The notes: generated by a model not told the origin, from the sequence alone. Numbered from the stretch's first letter, positions 37,053 to 46,675 are shown. The stretch is 64,000 nt of DNA from Paenibacillus planticolens (GCF_013141725.1 NZ_WHNZ01000017.1:186001-250000); one strand, 5' to 3'. A program made the numbers and translations.

Positions 37053-37403
37053 TTAAGACTTTGAAATAAAAATCACACCAATTACAATGATAAGTAAACC
37101 TATAATTTTCTGTGCATTTAATGGTTCATTGAATATGAAATAGGATGCAATTGCTATAATAATATAACTAAATGACACCATTGGATAAGCAATAGACAAT
37201 TGAGTTCTAGAAAGTGCAACTATCCAAATAATTGTTGACAATCCATATAAAAACAATCCACTAATTATTGATACGTTGGTTATTAAATGTACAAGTATTT
37301 TCAATTTTCCATTATAAAGAATGAGTTGATTAGCACCATTCTTCATGAAGATCTGTCCAAATGAACTCAATAGAATCGAGATCAATATAAGTAAATAATT
37401 CAT
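37053..37403 (-). CDS. SMR/EmrE-type small membrane protein, possible lipid-sugar flippase
   Basis: A 116-residue protein with four transmembrane helices. It resembles the EmrE/EamA-related small transporters used to flip lipid-linked sugars (ArnE/ArnF type), for example in ILLSSFGQIFMKNGANQ, VALSRTQLSIAYPMVSFSYI and the final GLLIIVIGVIFIS. An AGGATAAAAC site precedes the ATG. The position next to the phosphoribosyltransferase and a GT-C enzyme supports flipping of a lipid-phosphate sugar rather than drug export. Confidence 0.78.
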   Translation of the reverse strand: MNYLLILISILLSSFGQIFMKNGANQLILYNGKLKILVHLITNVSIISGLFLYGLSTIIWIVALSRTQLSIAYPMVSFSYIIIAIASYFIFNEPLNAQKIIGLLIIVIGVIFISKS

Positions 37404-37450
37404 GTTTTATCCTGCCTAATAGAATTAATGTGGATGTTTATCTCTAAAGT

Positions 37451-38212
37451 CTACTTTTTTTGAGCAACTACTCTTGCTAAAAATGGATCCTCATCTTTAT
37501 AGATAGATAAACCAGTTCCTTTTTCAAAGGATACAATATTAAATTTATATTTCCTTTCCAAATCACTAAGAAGATTTTCAGATGTAATAAACCTTCTATA
37601 ATGAGGATCAAATACTTTCAAACGCTCTTTGTCCTCAATTGTTCTAAATTCTGCTGCAAAATAATCCCCTTTATTAAGGTATTTAGAGATGGTTCTTAAA
37701 AATGTTTCTTCTGCAATTTCATCAATTGAGTGTAAAAAAAATCTAACATAAATTACAATAGTCTTTTCGTTGCTAATTGCTCTATTTCTTAATAAAATCA
37801 TAAATTTACTTAAGGTTTCTTTATTACTTACATCAATTACATTAAATTCAATATTATAATTTTTATAAAGTTGATTTTTTCTTGATAAATTATTAGCTTT
37901 TATAGCTTCCTCAGACCTGTCAATACCTATAACATCATACCCGTCTCGTCCAAAAGAAAATGTATCCCTTCCAGAGCCACACCCTACATCCAGTATAATA
38001 GAATTATTATTTATCTTTTTTTTTATAAAACTACAAAAACTCGATTCATTTTGTATTAATATTTTTTTATAAAAGTCATTCCAATATATGATGCTCTTTT
38101 CTTGACTTTGCTCAGATTGCTTAGCCATTAATTCCTTATTCTTATCATTCAAGAGACTTTCACTCCAATCCTTCCAAAACAATATGATATTGTAAAAATG
38201 AGAGAAAAACAT
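37451..38212 (-). CDS. SAM-dependent methyltransferase
   Basis: A class I methyltransferase of up to 253 residues. The SAM-binding motif is IILDVGCGSGRDTFSFGRDG, with the acidic end of strand 2 in VIGIDRSEEAIKAN. The C-terminal part includes a FLHSIDEIAEETFLRTISKY region. The start is uncertain: ATG at 38212 has a weak site, ATG at 38128 has AAGGA four bases upstream and would give 225 residues. In ABC-exported polysaccharide loci such enzymes cap the chain end by methylation, and the Wzt-type ATPase here has the extra C-terminal domain expected to read such a cap. Function inferred. Confidence 0.8.
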   Translation of the reverse strand: MFFSHFYNIILFWKDWSESLLNDKNKELMAKQSEQSQEKSIIYWNDFYKKILIQNESSFCSFIKKKINNNSIILDVGCGSGRDTFSFGRDGYDVIGIDRSEEAIKANNLSRKNQLYKNYNIEFNVIDVSNKETLSKFMILLRNRAISNEKTIVIYVRFFLHSIDEIAEETFLRTISKYLNKGDYFAAEFRTIEDKERLKVFDPHYRRFITSENLLSDLERKYKFNIVSFEKGTGLSIYKDEDPFLARVVAQKK

Positions 38213-38247
38213 TTTATTTTCTCAATGTTCTTCTCATTTATAATTCA

Positions 38248-39585
38248 TTATTGATTTAACTTTCTAAGAGTACTTTGATTTGAAGACATAATAATTTCAA
38301 CAAAATAACAAAACCCCATTGCTAATAGGAATAATACAGGGAAGTTATAACGAGGTTGCCCTTCGTAGACAAAATAAACTGAAAAGAAAAAACTTATATT
38401 TAAAAAAGGGATTGAAATATTATATGCTAATTTTCGACTCTTGGAAAATAATGCTACCAACATTTTTTTGAGGTTAAAGATTAGAAATAAAATACTCGAA
38501 ATACTTAAAATCAATATCAAATTAGCACTTACTCTTGAAAAAACGTCTATTGCTCGTAAAAAATTCAAACTTTTTAGTTTCTCTTCTGGATAACCATTCA
38601 TTGCCCACTCTCTAATTTCGGATTTACTATTAAAAAAAGTATTTGATAATCTTATTATTCCCAATTTCATAAACTCAATTGGATGTGCTAAAATCCACTT
38701 TTGTGCTTCTTTTTTATACAGTGGCTCAGCAATGGCGCTTATCTCACCATAGTTCACACCTATTTTCTCTAAATCTTTTATCAGTTTCTCAGAAGGCGGG
38801 ATACTGGTAATAGGTATCCATTCACCAGTAATATTCACATCATTATTGTTGAGATACATAACATAACCTGAATTATAAGAAACAGGTATTATTCGATCAA
38901 AAGCCTTATAATTTCGATATGAATAAGGTGTAATGATAGCCAAGATAGGTATCAATATAATAAGAGTATATTTAACTGTTTTCTTTAAATCTTTAGTGTA
39001 CAACCATAATATTAAAGCATAAAGGATAGGGTATACAATGAACTGAGGTTTTGTTAAGGTGGCAATGCCTACTAACGCTCCAAGAATAACTAATCTCCAG
39101 TTTTTAATAGAGACATTAACTTGAATGTAAACAATTGTTGCAAATGTGCAAGCAAAAAATATCTCAGTCCCCAAAACATTATTATATGCAATAAAATTCG
39201 GAAGAAAAAATATTATTGATATATATATTAGCTTAACTCTATTATTAATAAAGAATTTATTAGCAATTCCTATATTAATAATCATAAAAAGCGCAGAAAT
39301 TACAATATTGAATATTTTTGCAGATTCAATACTTGATGTATTGGTCAATAAAAAATAAAGACCTAATGCTGCAGGATACCCGATCCCTTGTAAGCCATAT
39401 GGCACCCCATCCACAGTAAATCCTTTTCCTTCGGAAACACTTTTTGCCACATTATAATATTGCTCAAAATCTGAAATTGGAAAGCTGGGGATCATTATCA
39501 CCCATACTATCCTTATAAGTAATGCCAGCAGAAAAAGACTAATAATAAAATAATGATATTTATTCATTTCTTTAATCTTAAACAA
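38248..39585 (-). CDS. GT-C membrane glycosyltransferase (ArnT/PMT-like)
   Basis: A 445-residue protein with about eleven transmembrane helices. After the first helix comes the loop ISDFEQYYNVAKSVSEGKGF with the Asp-containing motif of GT-C enzymes, then GIGYPAALGLYFLL. The C-terminal helices contain VYEGQPRYNFPVLFLLAMG, as in GT39-like mannosyl/arabinosyl transferases. It would use a polyprenyl-phosphate sugar on the outer face of the membrane. The start is TTG at 39585, six bases after AAGGTGA, which itself contains the stop of the upstream gene; ATG at 39567 is an alternative. It is the likely user of the lipid-linked pentose made by 36126-37034. Confidence 0.82.
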   Translation of the reverse strand: MFKIKEMNKYHYFIISLFLLALLIRIVWVIMIPSFPISDFEQYYNVAKSVSEGKGFTVDGVPYGLQGIGYPAALGLYFLLTNTSSIESAKIFNIVISALFMIINIGIANKFFINNRVKLIYISIIFFLPNFIAYNNVLGTEIFFACTFATIVYIQVNVSIKNWRLVILGALVGIATLTKPQFIVYPILYALILWLYTKDLKKTVKYTLIILIPILAIITPYSYRNYKAFDRIIPVSYNSGYVMYLNNNDVNITGEWIPITSIPPSEKLIKDLEKIGVNYGEISAIAEPLYKKEAQKWILAHPIEFMKLGIIRLSNTFFNSKSEIREWAMNGYPEEKLKSLNFLRAIDVFSRVSANLILILSISSILFLIFNLKKMLVALFSKSRKLAYNISIPFLNISFFFSVYFVYEGQPRYNFPVLFLLAMGFCYFVEIIMSSNQSTLRKLNQ

Positions 39586-39591
39586 AACTTA

Positions 39592-40533
39592 TCACCTTTT
39601 CATTATCAATAATTTGATCCATAACCCTATATTTCTTAGAACACCATTTTTAATTAGCTTATGATTTATTAAAACGATAGGCCTTTTCCACTTTGGTATA
39701 TTTCCTATTAATATTAGAGTATCTATTGTATTAATGGTTTCACGGTCAAGTTCAGCACCATAATTTTTTTTGAAAATCAAGGCCTGTCTACTATTTACAA
39801 TTAGCGGATTATTTCTGTCTTTTAAAACTTTTTTTATTAACCTAAAAACATCATACTTTTTTGCACCAATTAAATTTCCCCCATGCTGCCTGTAATAAAG
39901 AGTCCCTTCATCTAAGAAGGTTATATGTCCAAAAATGCTACAAACTAAAGCAATCCACCAATCATGCATAATAACACCTTCAGGAATAGGTGTAGCTTTT
40001 TCAGCAAGCTTGCGATTAATCATCATCGAACACCCAGTAGTAATATTTTGCATAAGTAACCTTTCAAAATCTGAGGCTCTGGGACTCAACTTTTGATATT
40101 TTAAAAATGATCGATCAATAATTGCTAGGGTTTGATTAGTTACAATTAGATCTGTATGAACAAGTATAGGTGAATCGTAAGATATATTTTCAGTTTTCTT
40201 CATCAAATTTAAAGTTTTTTCTATTTTTCCAGGAAGCCAATAATCATCCTGGTCAGCAAACATTATATACTCATACTTTTGTTCAAGAGCTAATTCTAAT
40301 AATTTTGAATAACTTAATATTACACCTAAATTTTGTGTTCCAATGTGCAATTGTATATTTTTATGTTGTTGTGAAATTTTAATTAAGTTCTCACGTTCAA
40401 TAATAGTTGAGCAATCATCTCTTATTATAATATCAAAGTTTTTATAAATTTGTTTATTTAAAGACTCAATTAACTCTAGTAGATAGTTCCCAGCATTATA
40501 TGTTGAAAGTAAAACTACTAAATTATTCCCCAT
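39592..40533 (-). CDS. Glycosyltransferase family 2
   Basis: A GT-A enzyme of 313 residues from ATG at 40533, which has GGGGA upstream and overlaps the end of the preceding gene by 11 bases. Motifs: VVLLSTYNAGNYLLELIESL, FDIIIRDDCST, YIMFADQDDYWLPGKIEKTL (the DDYW form of the DxD region) and MHDWWIALVCSIFG. The DQDDxWxxxK pattern is common in rhamnosyl- and galactosyltransferases of surface glycans. Acceptor and donor unknown; dTDP-L-rhamnose is available from the locus. Confidence 0.87.
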   Translation of the reverse strand: MGNNLVVLLSTYNAGNYLLELIESLNKQIYKNFDIIIRDDCSTIIERENLIKISQQHKNIQLHIGTQNLGVILSYSKLLELALEQKYEYIMFADQDDYWLPGKIEKTLNLMKKTENISYDSPILVHTDLIVTNQTLAIIDRSFLKYQKLSPRASDFERLLMQNITTGCSMMINRKLAEKATPIPEGVIMHDWWIALVCSIFGHITFLDEGTLYYRQHGGNLIGAKKYDVFRLIKKVLKDRNNPLIVNSRQALIFKKNYGAELDRETINTIDTLILIGNIPKWKRPIVLINHKLIKNGVLRNIGLWIKLLIMKR

Positions 40534-41614
40534 TGGTTCTAGTCCCCAATAATTTATGGATTTCAAACGCTCTAGAATCCCAACAATTTTTCTGCAAGAA
40601 TTTATTAACATTGATCCTATCTTGAGTTACATATTTATTATTAATAATATTCAATATTAACTCTTCAAGTTGTTCATAATTATTATACAACGAAATATAC
40701 GGTAGAAACTTCTTTGTTTCATCATAATTAATAGCCACTACAGGTTTTCCAAAAGAAAGATATTCATAAATTTTCACTGGATCGACAGATAGAATTAAAT
40801 CGTTAATAATAAAAGGCATTATGAATGCATCAGTATTACTACACAGTCTTTTTAATTCACTATGTGCCACTGGTGAAATATATATCAAATTCCCGTGTTT
40901 TGGCAGTTTGATTTCTAAAGGTCCAATTAATATAATTTCGATATTAGGAATATTTTGTAGTAACCGCTCTAACATGTTCATATCCATCCACTTCGAAATA
41001 GTTCCAAAATAAGCCAATCGAAATTTTTTTTCAACCAATTCGACTTGATTTTGTTCATATGGATATTCTTGAATAAAAGAACGATTGAGTGCATTATTTA
41101 TAACTGTTATTTCTCCTTTATAACCTCGAACATGAAGTTTCCTCTTTAAATCATTTGATGATGCAATAATTACAGATGATTTATTCAAAAGCAGCAGTTC
41201 ATTTCTCTTCAATAAATCAATTATTTTACCTTTCTGTGGGAATGCTAAAACATCATCCATACAATCATAAATTACATTTTTAGTTAAATTTATATTTACA
41301 AAATCTAAAACTACAGGAGATGTAATCCAAACCCAGTCGTAGTGAGAATTGTTCAGTTTCTTTTGAGTTCTGCGGTTAATTCTATTTTCTATAAATTTAA
41401 CGATCGAACTCCTGGCTGAAAATGGTAATTTAATAAAAAAACCAGCCAGACAAACAGTCGGACTGGTCTGCGCTGGAACTAGCATTTTTCTTCTAAAGTT
41501 AGCAATATAAAACACATCTATTTCATACCATTTCGACAGTTCTTCAGCTATGAAGTGGGGACGCTGTTTAATCCAACGCCAATCTACGTGCATAATGTAT
41601 GCAATTTTTTTCAT
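40523..41614 (-). CDS. GT4-like glycosyltransferase
   Basis: A 363-residue GT-B enzyme. The N-terminal MHVDWRWIKQRPHFIAEELS resembles the DWHxxxQRPxHIA start of the last domain of the neighbouring 916-residue protein, so the two are related. The C-terminal domain has FRLAYFGTISKWMDMNMLER, ILIGP and DPVKIYEYLSFGKPVVA with the nucleotide-sugar binding Glu region. ATG at 41614 is chosen, eight bases after GAGGG. It starts 20 bases after the end of the upstream fusion gene. Confidence 0.85.
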   Translation of the reverse strand: MKKIAYIMHVDWRWIKQRPHFIAEELSKWYEIDVFYIANFRRKMLVPAQTSPTVCLAGFFIKLPFSARSSIVKFIENRINRRTQKKLNNSHYDWVWITSPVVLDFVNINLTKNVIYDCMDDVLAFPQKGKIIDLLKRNELLLLNKSSVIIASSNDLKRKLHVRGYKGEITVINNALNRSFIQEYPYEQNQVELVEKKFRLAYFGTISKWMDMNMLERLLQNIPNIEIILIGPLEIKLPKHGNLIYISPVAHSELKRLCSNTDAFIMPFIINDLILSVDPVKIYEYLSFGKPVVAINYDETKKFLPYISLYNNYEQLEELILNIINNKYVTQDRINVNKFLQKNCWDSRAFEIHKLLGTRTNGE

Positions 41615-41633
41615 AATATATGCCCTCAAGAAG

Positions 41634-44381
41634 TCATAGATTCTTTTGAATTAGATTGGAGATTACATTGGCTTTTGAGTCCCATGCATTGCCTTTAGCC
41701 TCAGCATCCATTATTTTCAAATACTCCATATCCTTTTCTTTAGATAGAGCCACATCAATCATCTCAATAAAGTTTTCTTGATTCTCGCCAATCAATACTG
41801 ATTGGTATTTCCGACATTCTGGCATTGCAGTTGTAACAATAGGGTGACCCAATGCCATATATTCGAATAGCTTTATCGGAGATGTGGATTCAGTTATTTC
41901 ATTAATAACAAAAGGAATGATTGAAACATTAAACCATCTTGCATACTTCGGTAAATTGAAATAATCGACTGGTCCTACGAATGTAATGTTATCCATTTTT
42001 TTCATGTGCTCCCTATCTGATAAACTCTCATCATAAGTAGGACCAATTAATAAAATTTGATAATCTGGACGTTCTATCGCGAGCTTTTCAATAAGTTCAT
42101 AATCAAACCATTTAGCTAGTGCACCAAAGTATCCAATAATAGGTTTTCCTAGCTTTTGAATACGTTTAATGTGATCCGGAATCTCCTCTAAATCTTTTCG
42201 ATTATGAAAGTGTTCGTATTGGACCCCGTTTGTAACGAGTTCCACATTTTTTGATCGATAGCTCATGACTTCATTATACAGTTTATCTGCAGTAACAATA
42301 ACTAAACATGCTTCATTCTTAAGAATCTCTTTATGACGTAAATATACTTCAGCTGATACAGGTCCTGTTATATCTTCATGTATTTCGTCAATGTATTCAT
42401 ATAGAATTACATTTCCGTTCTCAAGAGCTTCACTAATGAATGATACTGGAGTTCGCAAATCTGTTGAATATAGATGAAAAATCTTTTTACCAGGCAGTTT
42501 AGAAAGCAAGTCATACCGGTTCGTTACAAACTGGGAACTTGCCACTTGTTCAAATCCACTAATATTATCATAACGGTCGTTATTTGTACAATAGAAGTAT
42601 AAATAATTTTTATTAGCTAAATGTTTAGCTATATGCTGTGGTCTTTGATACAAAGGTATATGCCAGTCTACAATCGGTGGAAAAATAATTATCTGTTTTT
42701 TAGAATTAGCCTTTAAAATTGTATTAAGGTATGTACTATGTGCATCTGCATTTATTGAAATATTTCTCTTACGTCTTAATTTTAATTGAATTCTTAATAG
42801 CAATCCTTTAAATCCGTGAAGTTTTAAAACTTTTATTGCTTTAAGTAAATAATGTAGTCTAGATTTATCCCTAAGTTTATAATAGACTAGCCCAACTTTC
42901 CATAAGTTAGATTGATGAATCGTATTTAAATTTTCTTCCAGTCTTCTATACTTTAAACTTTCTTCCTCCAATTGATTAATAAAATTTTGTTCTAATTCAG
43001 AGTAATAAGAATTTTGATTTGTTACTTCGTGAATGATTTCATTAAGCTTTCTATTATTTATTTTCTCCTCATTATATAGCTCTTGTAAGTCAGTAATTCT
43101 TCTTTGTTGATCATCTCTACTTTTCTCTAAAAGCTTTAGCTTTTCACTTTTTTCCGTAAATTCTTGGACAAATAATTTGTTCTGAATGCGACTTTCCTCT
43201 AATTGATCACTTAGATTTTTAATTGTCTCTTTGTGTTTTTCATGAATATCATTAATATTACTCTGATATTCCTCGAATTCTACTCTTTGGTTAGTGCTTT
43301 TTTCTGTTAATCCAATAATATATCTTTTCAATCTGCTATGCGCCCGTAAATAATTACCGTTTTCCTCCAGAATTTCACTTTGAAGGTAAGGCATTATGCT
43401 CTTCCAAAAAATGTTTATTCCTTCGTCACCTGAAACTGAAAATAATTTACTTCGTAATAATTCTTGTTTTTTTATTGCAGTATCATCGCTTAATACATCA
43501 TATATTTTTTGTTCTAATTCGCTAGGATCATGAATTACAGTTACTAAATTCTCCAGTATAATTTGTTGTTCAAGTGACGGCTTACCTTCAAAATATTCAG
43601 GTGCAACGGGCTGATATACAACTATAGGTGTTGAGGTTGCTATTGCATCAAATATGGCCCCAGATCCATCAGAAACTACAAGATCTACATTTGCCATCAA
43701 ATCTTTTAAGGGAGTTTCTAAGTTTACTAGATTACCTATCTTTTTCACTAACTCATATCTTGCAGTTTCTAAATAATAAGTTCCATGATGAAGTCTTATA
43801 TAGAATTCAACACCCCCTCCGGAAATTTTTTCAATAATAGGTGAAAGTTGTTCTATTGAACATGCATCCCCATAAGTAGGCATATATAATACCTTCTTCT
43901 TGTTCCCACTGTTCACTTTTTTAGTAAAATCAGAAAATCTTATTGGACCAATTTGAACAGTTCTTGTATATGCACTTAAATATGAACTATCATAAGCACC
44001 GTAACAAAATATTAAATCATAAAATACATTCCATGTATCGAAATTCCAACTTTCTTTAGCCAAAGAGTAGAGTAAACGTACATTATAAAATCCCTTAGGC
44101 ATAATAGAAGAATCTGAGTAGTAGGAACCACTTACTATAACTTTATAAACTAAGTCGGGGATATCGTCGAGAAATAAAACACGATATCCTTTTGATTTAA
44201 TAAATTGAAAGGTGTCAACAGACATTTGATTCCATAATGCGTCCGTAAATTTAGGAATATATATATCATATTTTACTGGACTTATTTTCAACAGAGGCTC
44301 AATTATTTCAAAAAGAGTAAGGTTGTGTATTATGAACGCTATTGGAGCCTCAGACAGCTGCTCAGTTTTAAAATGATTCAT
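41634..44381 (-). CDS. Fusion: glycerophosphotransferase-like domain, coiled coil and GT4 domain
   Basis: A 915-residue protein with three parts. Residues about 15-340 look like a GT-B fold of the CDP-glycerol glycerophosphotransferase (TagB/TagF) type, with KKVLYMPTYGD, the conserved RLHHG and VSDGSGAIFDAIATSTPIVV. Residues about 365-495 are highly charged coiled coil. Residues about 560-915 form a GT4 enzyme (IIFPPIVDWHIPLYQRPQHI, GYFGALAKWFDYELIEKL, TSPIKLFEYMALGHPIV). Two activities joined by a coiled coil recall polymerases and rulers of ABC-dependent glycan systems. The start is ATG at 44381 with GTGAGG upstream. It is strongly AT-rich. Substrates unknown. Confidence 0.82.
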   Translation of the reverse strand: MNHFKTEQLSEAPIAFIIHNLTLFEIIEPLLKISPVKYDIYIPKFTDALWNQMSVDTFQFIKSKGYRVLFLDDIPDLVYKVIVSGSYYSDSSIMPKGFYNVRLLYSLAKESWNFDTWNVFYDLIFCYGAYDSSYLSAYTRTVQIGPIRFSDFTKKVNSGNKKKVLYMPTYGDACSIEQLSPIIEKISGGGVEFYIRLHHGTYYLETARYELVKKIGNLVNLETPLKDLMANVDLVVSDGSGAIFDAIATSTPIVVYQPVAPEYFEGKPSLEQQIILENLVTVIHDPSELEQKIYDVLSDDTAIKKQELLRSKLFSVSGDEGINIFWKSIMPYLQSEILEENGNYLRAHSRLKRYIIGLTEKSTNQRVEFEEYQSNINDIHEKHKETIKNLSDQLEESRIQNKLFVQEFTEKSEKLKLLEKSRDDQQRRITDLQELYNEEKINNRKLNEIIHEVTNQNSYYSELEQNFINQLEEESLKYRRLEENLNTIHQSNLWKVGLVYYKLRDKSRLHYLLKAIKVLKLHGFKGLLLRIQLKLRRKRNISINADAHSTYLNTILKANSKKQIIIFPPIVDWHIPLYQRPQHIAKHLANKNYLYFYCTNNDRYDNISGFEQVASSQFVTNRYDLLSKLPGKKIFHLYSTDLRTPVSFISEALENGNVILYEYIDEIHEDITGPVSAEVYLRHKEILKNEACLVIVTADKLYNEVMSYRSKNVELVTNGVQYEHFHNRKDLEEIPDHIKRIQKLGKPIIGYFGALAKWFDYELIEKLAIERPDYQILLIGPTYDESLSDREHMKKMDNITFVGPVDYFNLPKYARWFNVSIIPFVINEITESTSPIKLFEYMALGHPIVTTAMPECRKYQSVLIGENQENFIEMIDVALSKEKDMEYLKIMDAEAKGNAWDSKANVISNLIQKNL

Positions 44382-44439
44382 GGGAAACCTCACAATCTTT
44401 ATTTTCTATTTGACATTTGAGAAAAAAATTATGATTTAA

Positions 44440-45753
44440 CTACTTTATTAAGAATGAAAATTCATTCGGAACGTATACGAGCCCTGGAACGTAATTCTTG
44501 TCTTCCAATGGAAGGACTTCAAAAACTACTGCAACATGAACACTATCCAAATATAGAGGATCTATTGGTTTAGGTTTTAAACCTAAAGAAATCGAATAAG
44601 AGCCTGGAGATAAAATATTAGTAAATGAAAACTCGGCTTCTAGTATTTCCCCCCTATTAATTGGTGGTAGTAACTTAGATAAATTATAGATATTCATGCC
44701 AAATATATCTTGCCCAAACTGGTTTCTTAACATATACCCAATTGTTCCTTCAGTTTCAATGGTTACATTATATTGGGCTACAACCCTCAATGTAACTTTA
44801 TCACCGAATCGAATCGAATTCGTCGGCATATGATTAACGAGCACCTCAGCTCTAATAAATAGCGCTTCACCAGTTCCTGATCTAAACGACTTAACTCGTT
44901 CAGTAAATTCAGGATCCTCAGTCAACTTAATTTCCATAGAATTGCTATTCTTTACAGAAATTTCGTCTTTAGTTTCTAAATGTTCTGAAATGGACTTCAT
45001 CTTAGCATTTACGATATCTTGGTTAACCATCCTCTCATAAGTTTCTGTAACTTCACGAACTTCTCCTATTTTAATTATCTTTCCTTTGTCTAATAAAACC
45101 GCTTTAGTACAAAAACTTCGAATTGACTCTAGTGAGTGTGAAACAAAAATGACTGTTTTTTCTTTTGAATGTACCCATTCTCTAATCTTTTCCATGCACT
45201 TTGCAGTAAAATATGCATCGCCAACACTTAACATTTCATCGATGATTAATATATCTGGATCAACATTAATCGCTACAGAAAAAGCTAAACGAGCAAACAT
45301 TCCACTTGAATATGTTTTTACAGGTTGATAAACAAAATCACCAATATCTGCGAACTCTAAAATTTCAGGAATTTTCTTCTTCATTTCTTCTTTAGAAATC
45401 CCTAATACAGTGCCATTTAAATAAATATTTTCTATACCAGTATACTCCATATTAAAACCTGCCCCTAGTTCTAACAAAGCAGATATTCTTCCATTTACTG
45501 TAACATCTCCTCTTGTAGGAGTGAGAACACCAGTAATTATTTTTAACAATGTTGATTTTCCTGAACCATTTCGTCCTAATATACCAATTGTTTCGCCTTT
45601 TTCAATTTCTAATGATAAATTATCAAGAGCAAAAAATTCCTTATGATGGATATTATTATTTTTAAATAAAAACAAAGATTCCTTTAACCTATCAGTAGCC
45701 TTGCCATATAGCTTATAAGTTTTGTACAATTCTTTTATTTGTATGGAAATCAT
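44440..45753 (-). CDS. Polysaccharide ABC exporter ATPase with C-terminal carbohydrate-binding domain (Wzt-like)
   Basis: A 437-residue protein. The ATPase domain (1-245) has Walker A ILGRNGSGKSTLL, the signature motif YSSGMFARLAFS and Walker B DILIIDEMLSVGD, with the H-loop in VIFVSHS. A linker leads to a C-terminal domain of about 160 residues (for example KVTLRVVAQYNVTIETEGTI, GSYSISLGLKP) resembling Wzt_C, which in E. coli O9a binds the modified non-reducing end of the glycan. This tail separates it from TagH-type ATPases of teichoic acid export. It pairs with the permease 13 bases upstream in the operon. Confidence 0.93.
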   Translation of the reverse strand: MISIQIKELYKTYKLYGKATDRLKESLFLFKNNNIHHKEFFALDNLSLEIEKGETIGILGRNGSGKSTLLKIITGVLTPTRGDVTVNGRISALLELGAGFNMEYTGIENIYLNGTVLGISKEEMKKKIPEILEFADIGDFVYQPVKTYSSGMFARLAFSVAINVDPDILIIDEMLSVGDAYFTAKCMEKIREWVHSKEKTVIFVSHSLESIRSFCTKAVLLDKGKIIKIGEVREVTETYERMVNQDIVNAKMKSISEHLETKDEISVKNSNSMEIKLTEDPEFTERVKSFRSGTGEALFIRAEVLVNHMPTNSIRFGDKVTLRVVAQYNVTIETEGTIGYMLRNQFGQDIFGMNIYNLSKLLPPINRGEILEAEFSFTNILSPGSYSISLGLKPKPIDPLYLDSVHVAVVFEVLPLEDKNYVPGLVYVPNEFSFLIK

Positions 45754-45766
45754 GCCACTGTTCCTC

Positions 45767-46576
45767 CTAAATTACATCGGCAAAGTGTGGTCGTAATCTC
45801 TTAAAAACCAAAGCACCCACAATTAGAAAAAATAACGTAATACCCCAATAATAAAGAGTAAGATATGGTTGCTCCCAAAACCATTGATGATATATAAAAC
45901 AGTTTCGATAGCCCTCAACAATATAATAAAGTGGGTTTAATTTGAATAATATATGAAATTTCTCTGGTACTATAGAAAAAGACCAAAAAACTGGAGTAAT
46001 CCAAAATAATACTTGCAATGACATTGCCACAATTTGAGAGATATCTTTAAGAAATATGACAATTGAGGAAGTTATCCACGAAAGGCCTAAAATCAATAGC
46101 ATTAACGAAAATAAATAATAAAATATTTGAAGAAAATACAGAGTAATAGGAATCTTATAGGCTATGAGTAACACAAAAAGTATAATTATAAAAAAAAGAT
46201 GAACGAACAATGAAGACATTATAGAAGTAATGGGTAGAATACTAACTCTAAACACAATTTTCTTAACTAAAAAACTATTTGAAATAATAGAATTGGTTGA
46301 TTGTAAGAAGCATTCTGAAAAGTAAAACCAAGGTATAATACCCGAGACAAGCCAAATTATGAATGGAATATTATCAATAGGCACGGATTTAAAACCTATT
46401 GAAAAAACAAACCAATAAATACCAATCATAAGAGCAGGTTGAATAAAAGCCCAAACGACTCCCAGATATGATCCTAAATATCTAGATTTAAAGTCCTTTA
46501 TCGCAAGCTCCTTTAACATTGTACGCGAGTGGTAGAGCTCTAAAGGGAATTTAATAAGATGTTGTAAGTAGTTCAT
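45767..46576 (-). CDS. Polysaccharide ABC exporter permease (Wzm/TagG-like)
   Basis: A 269-residue ABC-2 permease with six transmembrane helices. Typical features are IKDFKSRYLGSYLGVVWAFI near the start and the WFLI/NPLYYIVEGYRNCFIYHQ segment near the end. It forms the channel that exports lipid-linked polysaccharide together with the Wzt-like ATPase. It is the first gene of the leftward glycan operon. A divergent gene for the ligase-like protein starts 166 bases away. Confidence 0.93.
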   Translation of the reverse strand: MNYLQHLIKFPLELYHSRTMLKELAIKDFKSRYLGSYLGVVWAFIQPALMIGIYWFVFSIGFKSVPIDNIPFIIWLVSGIIPWFYFSECFLQSTNSIISNSFLVKKIVFRVSILPITSIMSSLFVHLFFIIILFVLLIAYKIPITLYFLQIFYYLFSLMLLILGLSWITSSIVIFLKDISQIVAMSLQVLFWITPVFWSFSIVPEKFHILFKLNPLYYIVEGYRNCFIYHQWFWEQPYLTLYYWGITLFFLIVGALVFKRLRPHFADVI

Positions 46577-46675
46577 TTTTTCTCCTTTGAATCAACAATG
46601 TTATTCATTTGATAATTTCAATAATCCAATCAAAAGTATTAGTTTGACAGTTAAAAAACTTTGAAACTATTCCAT

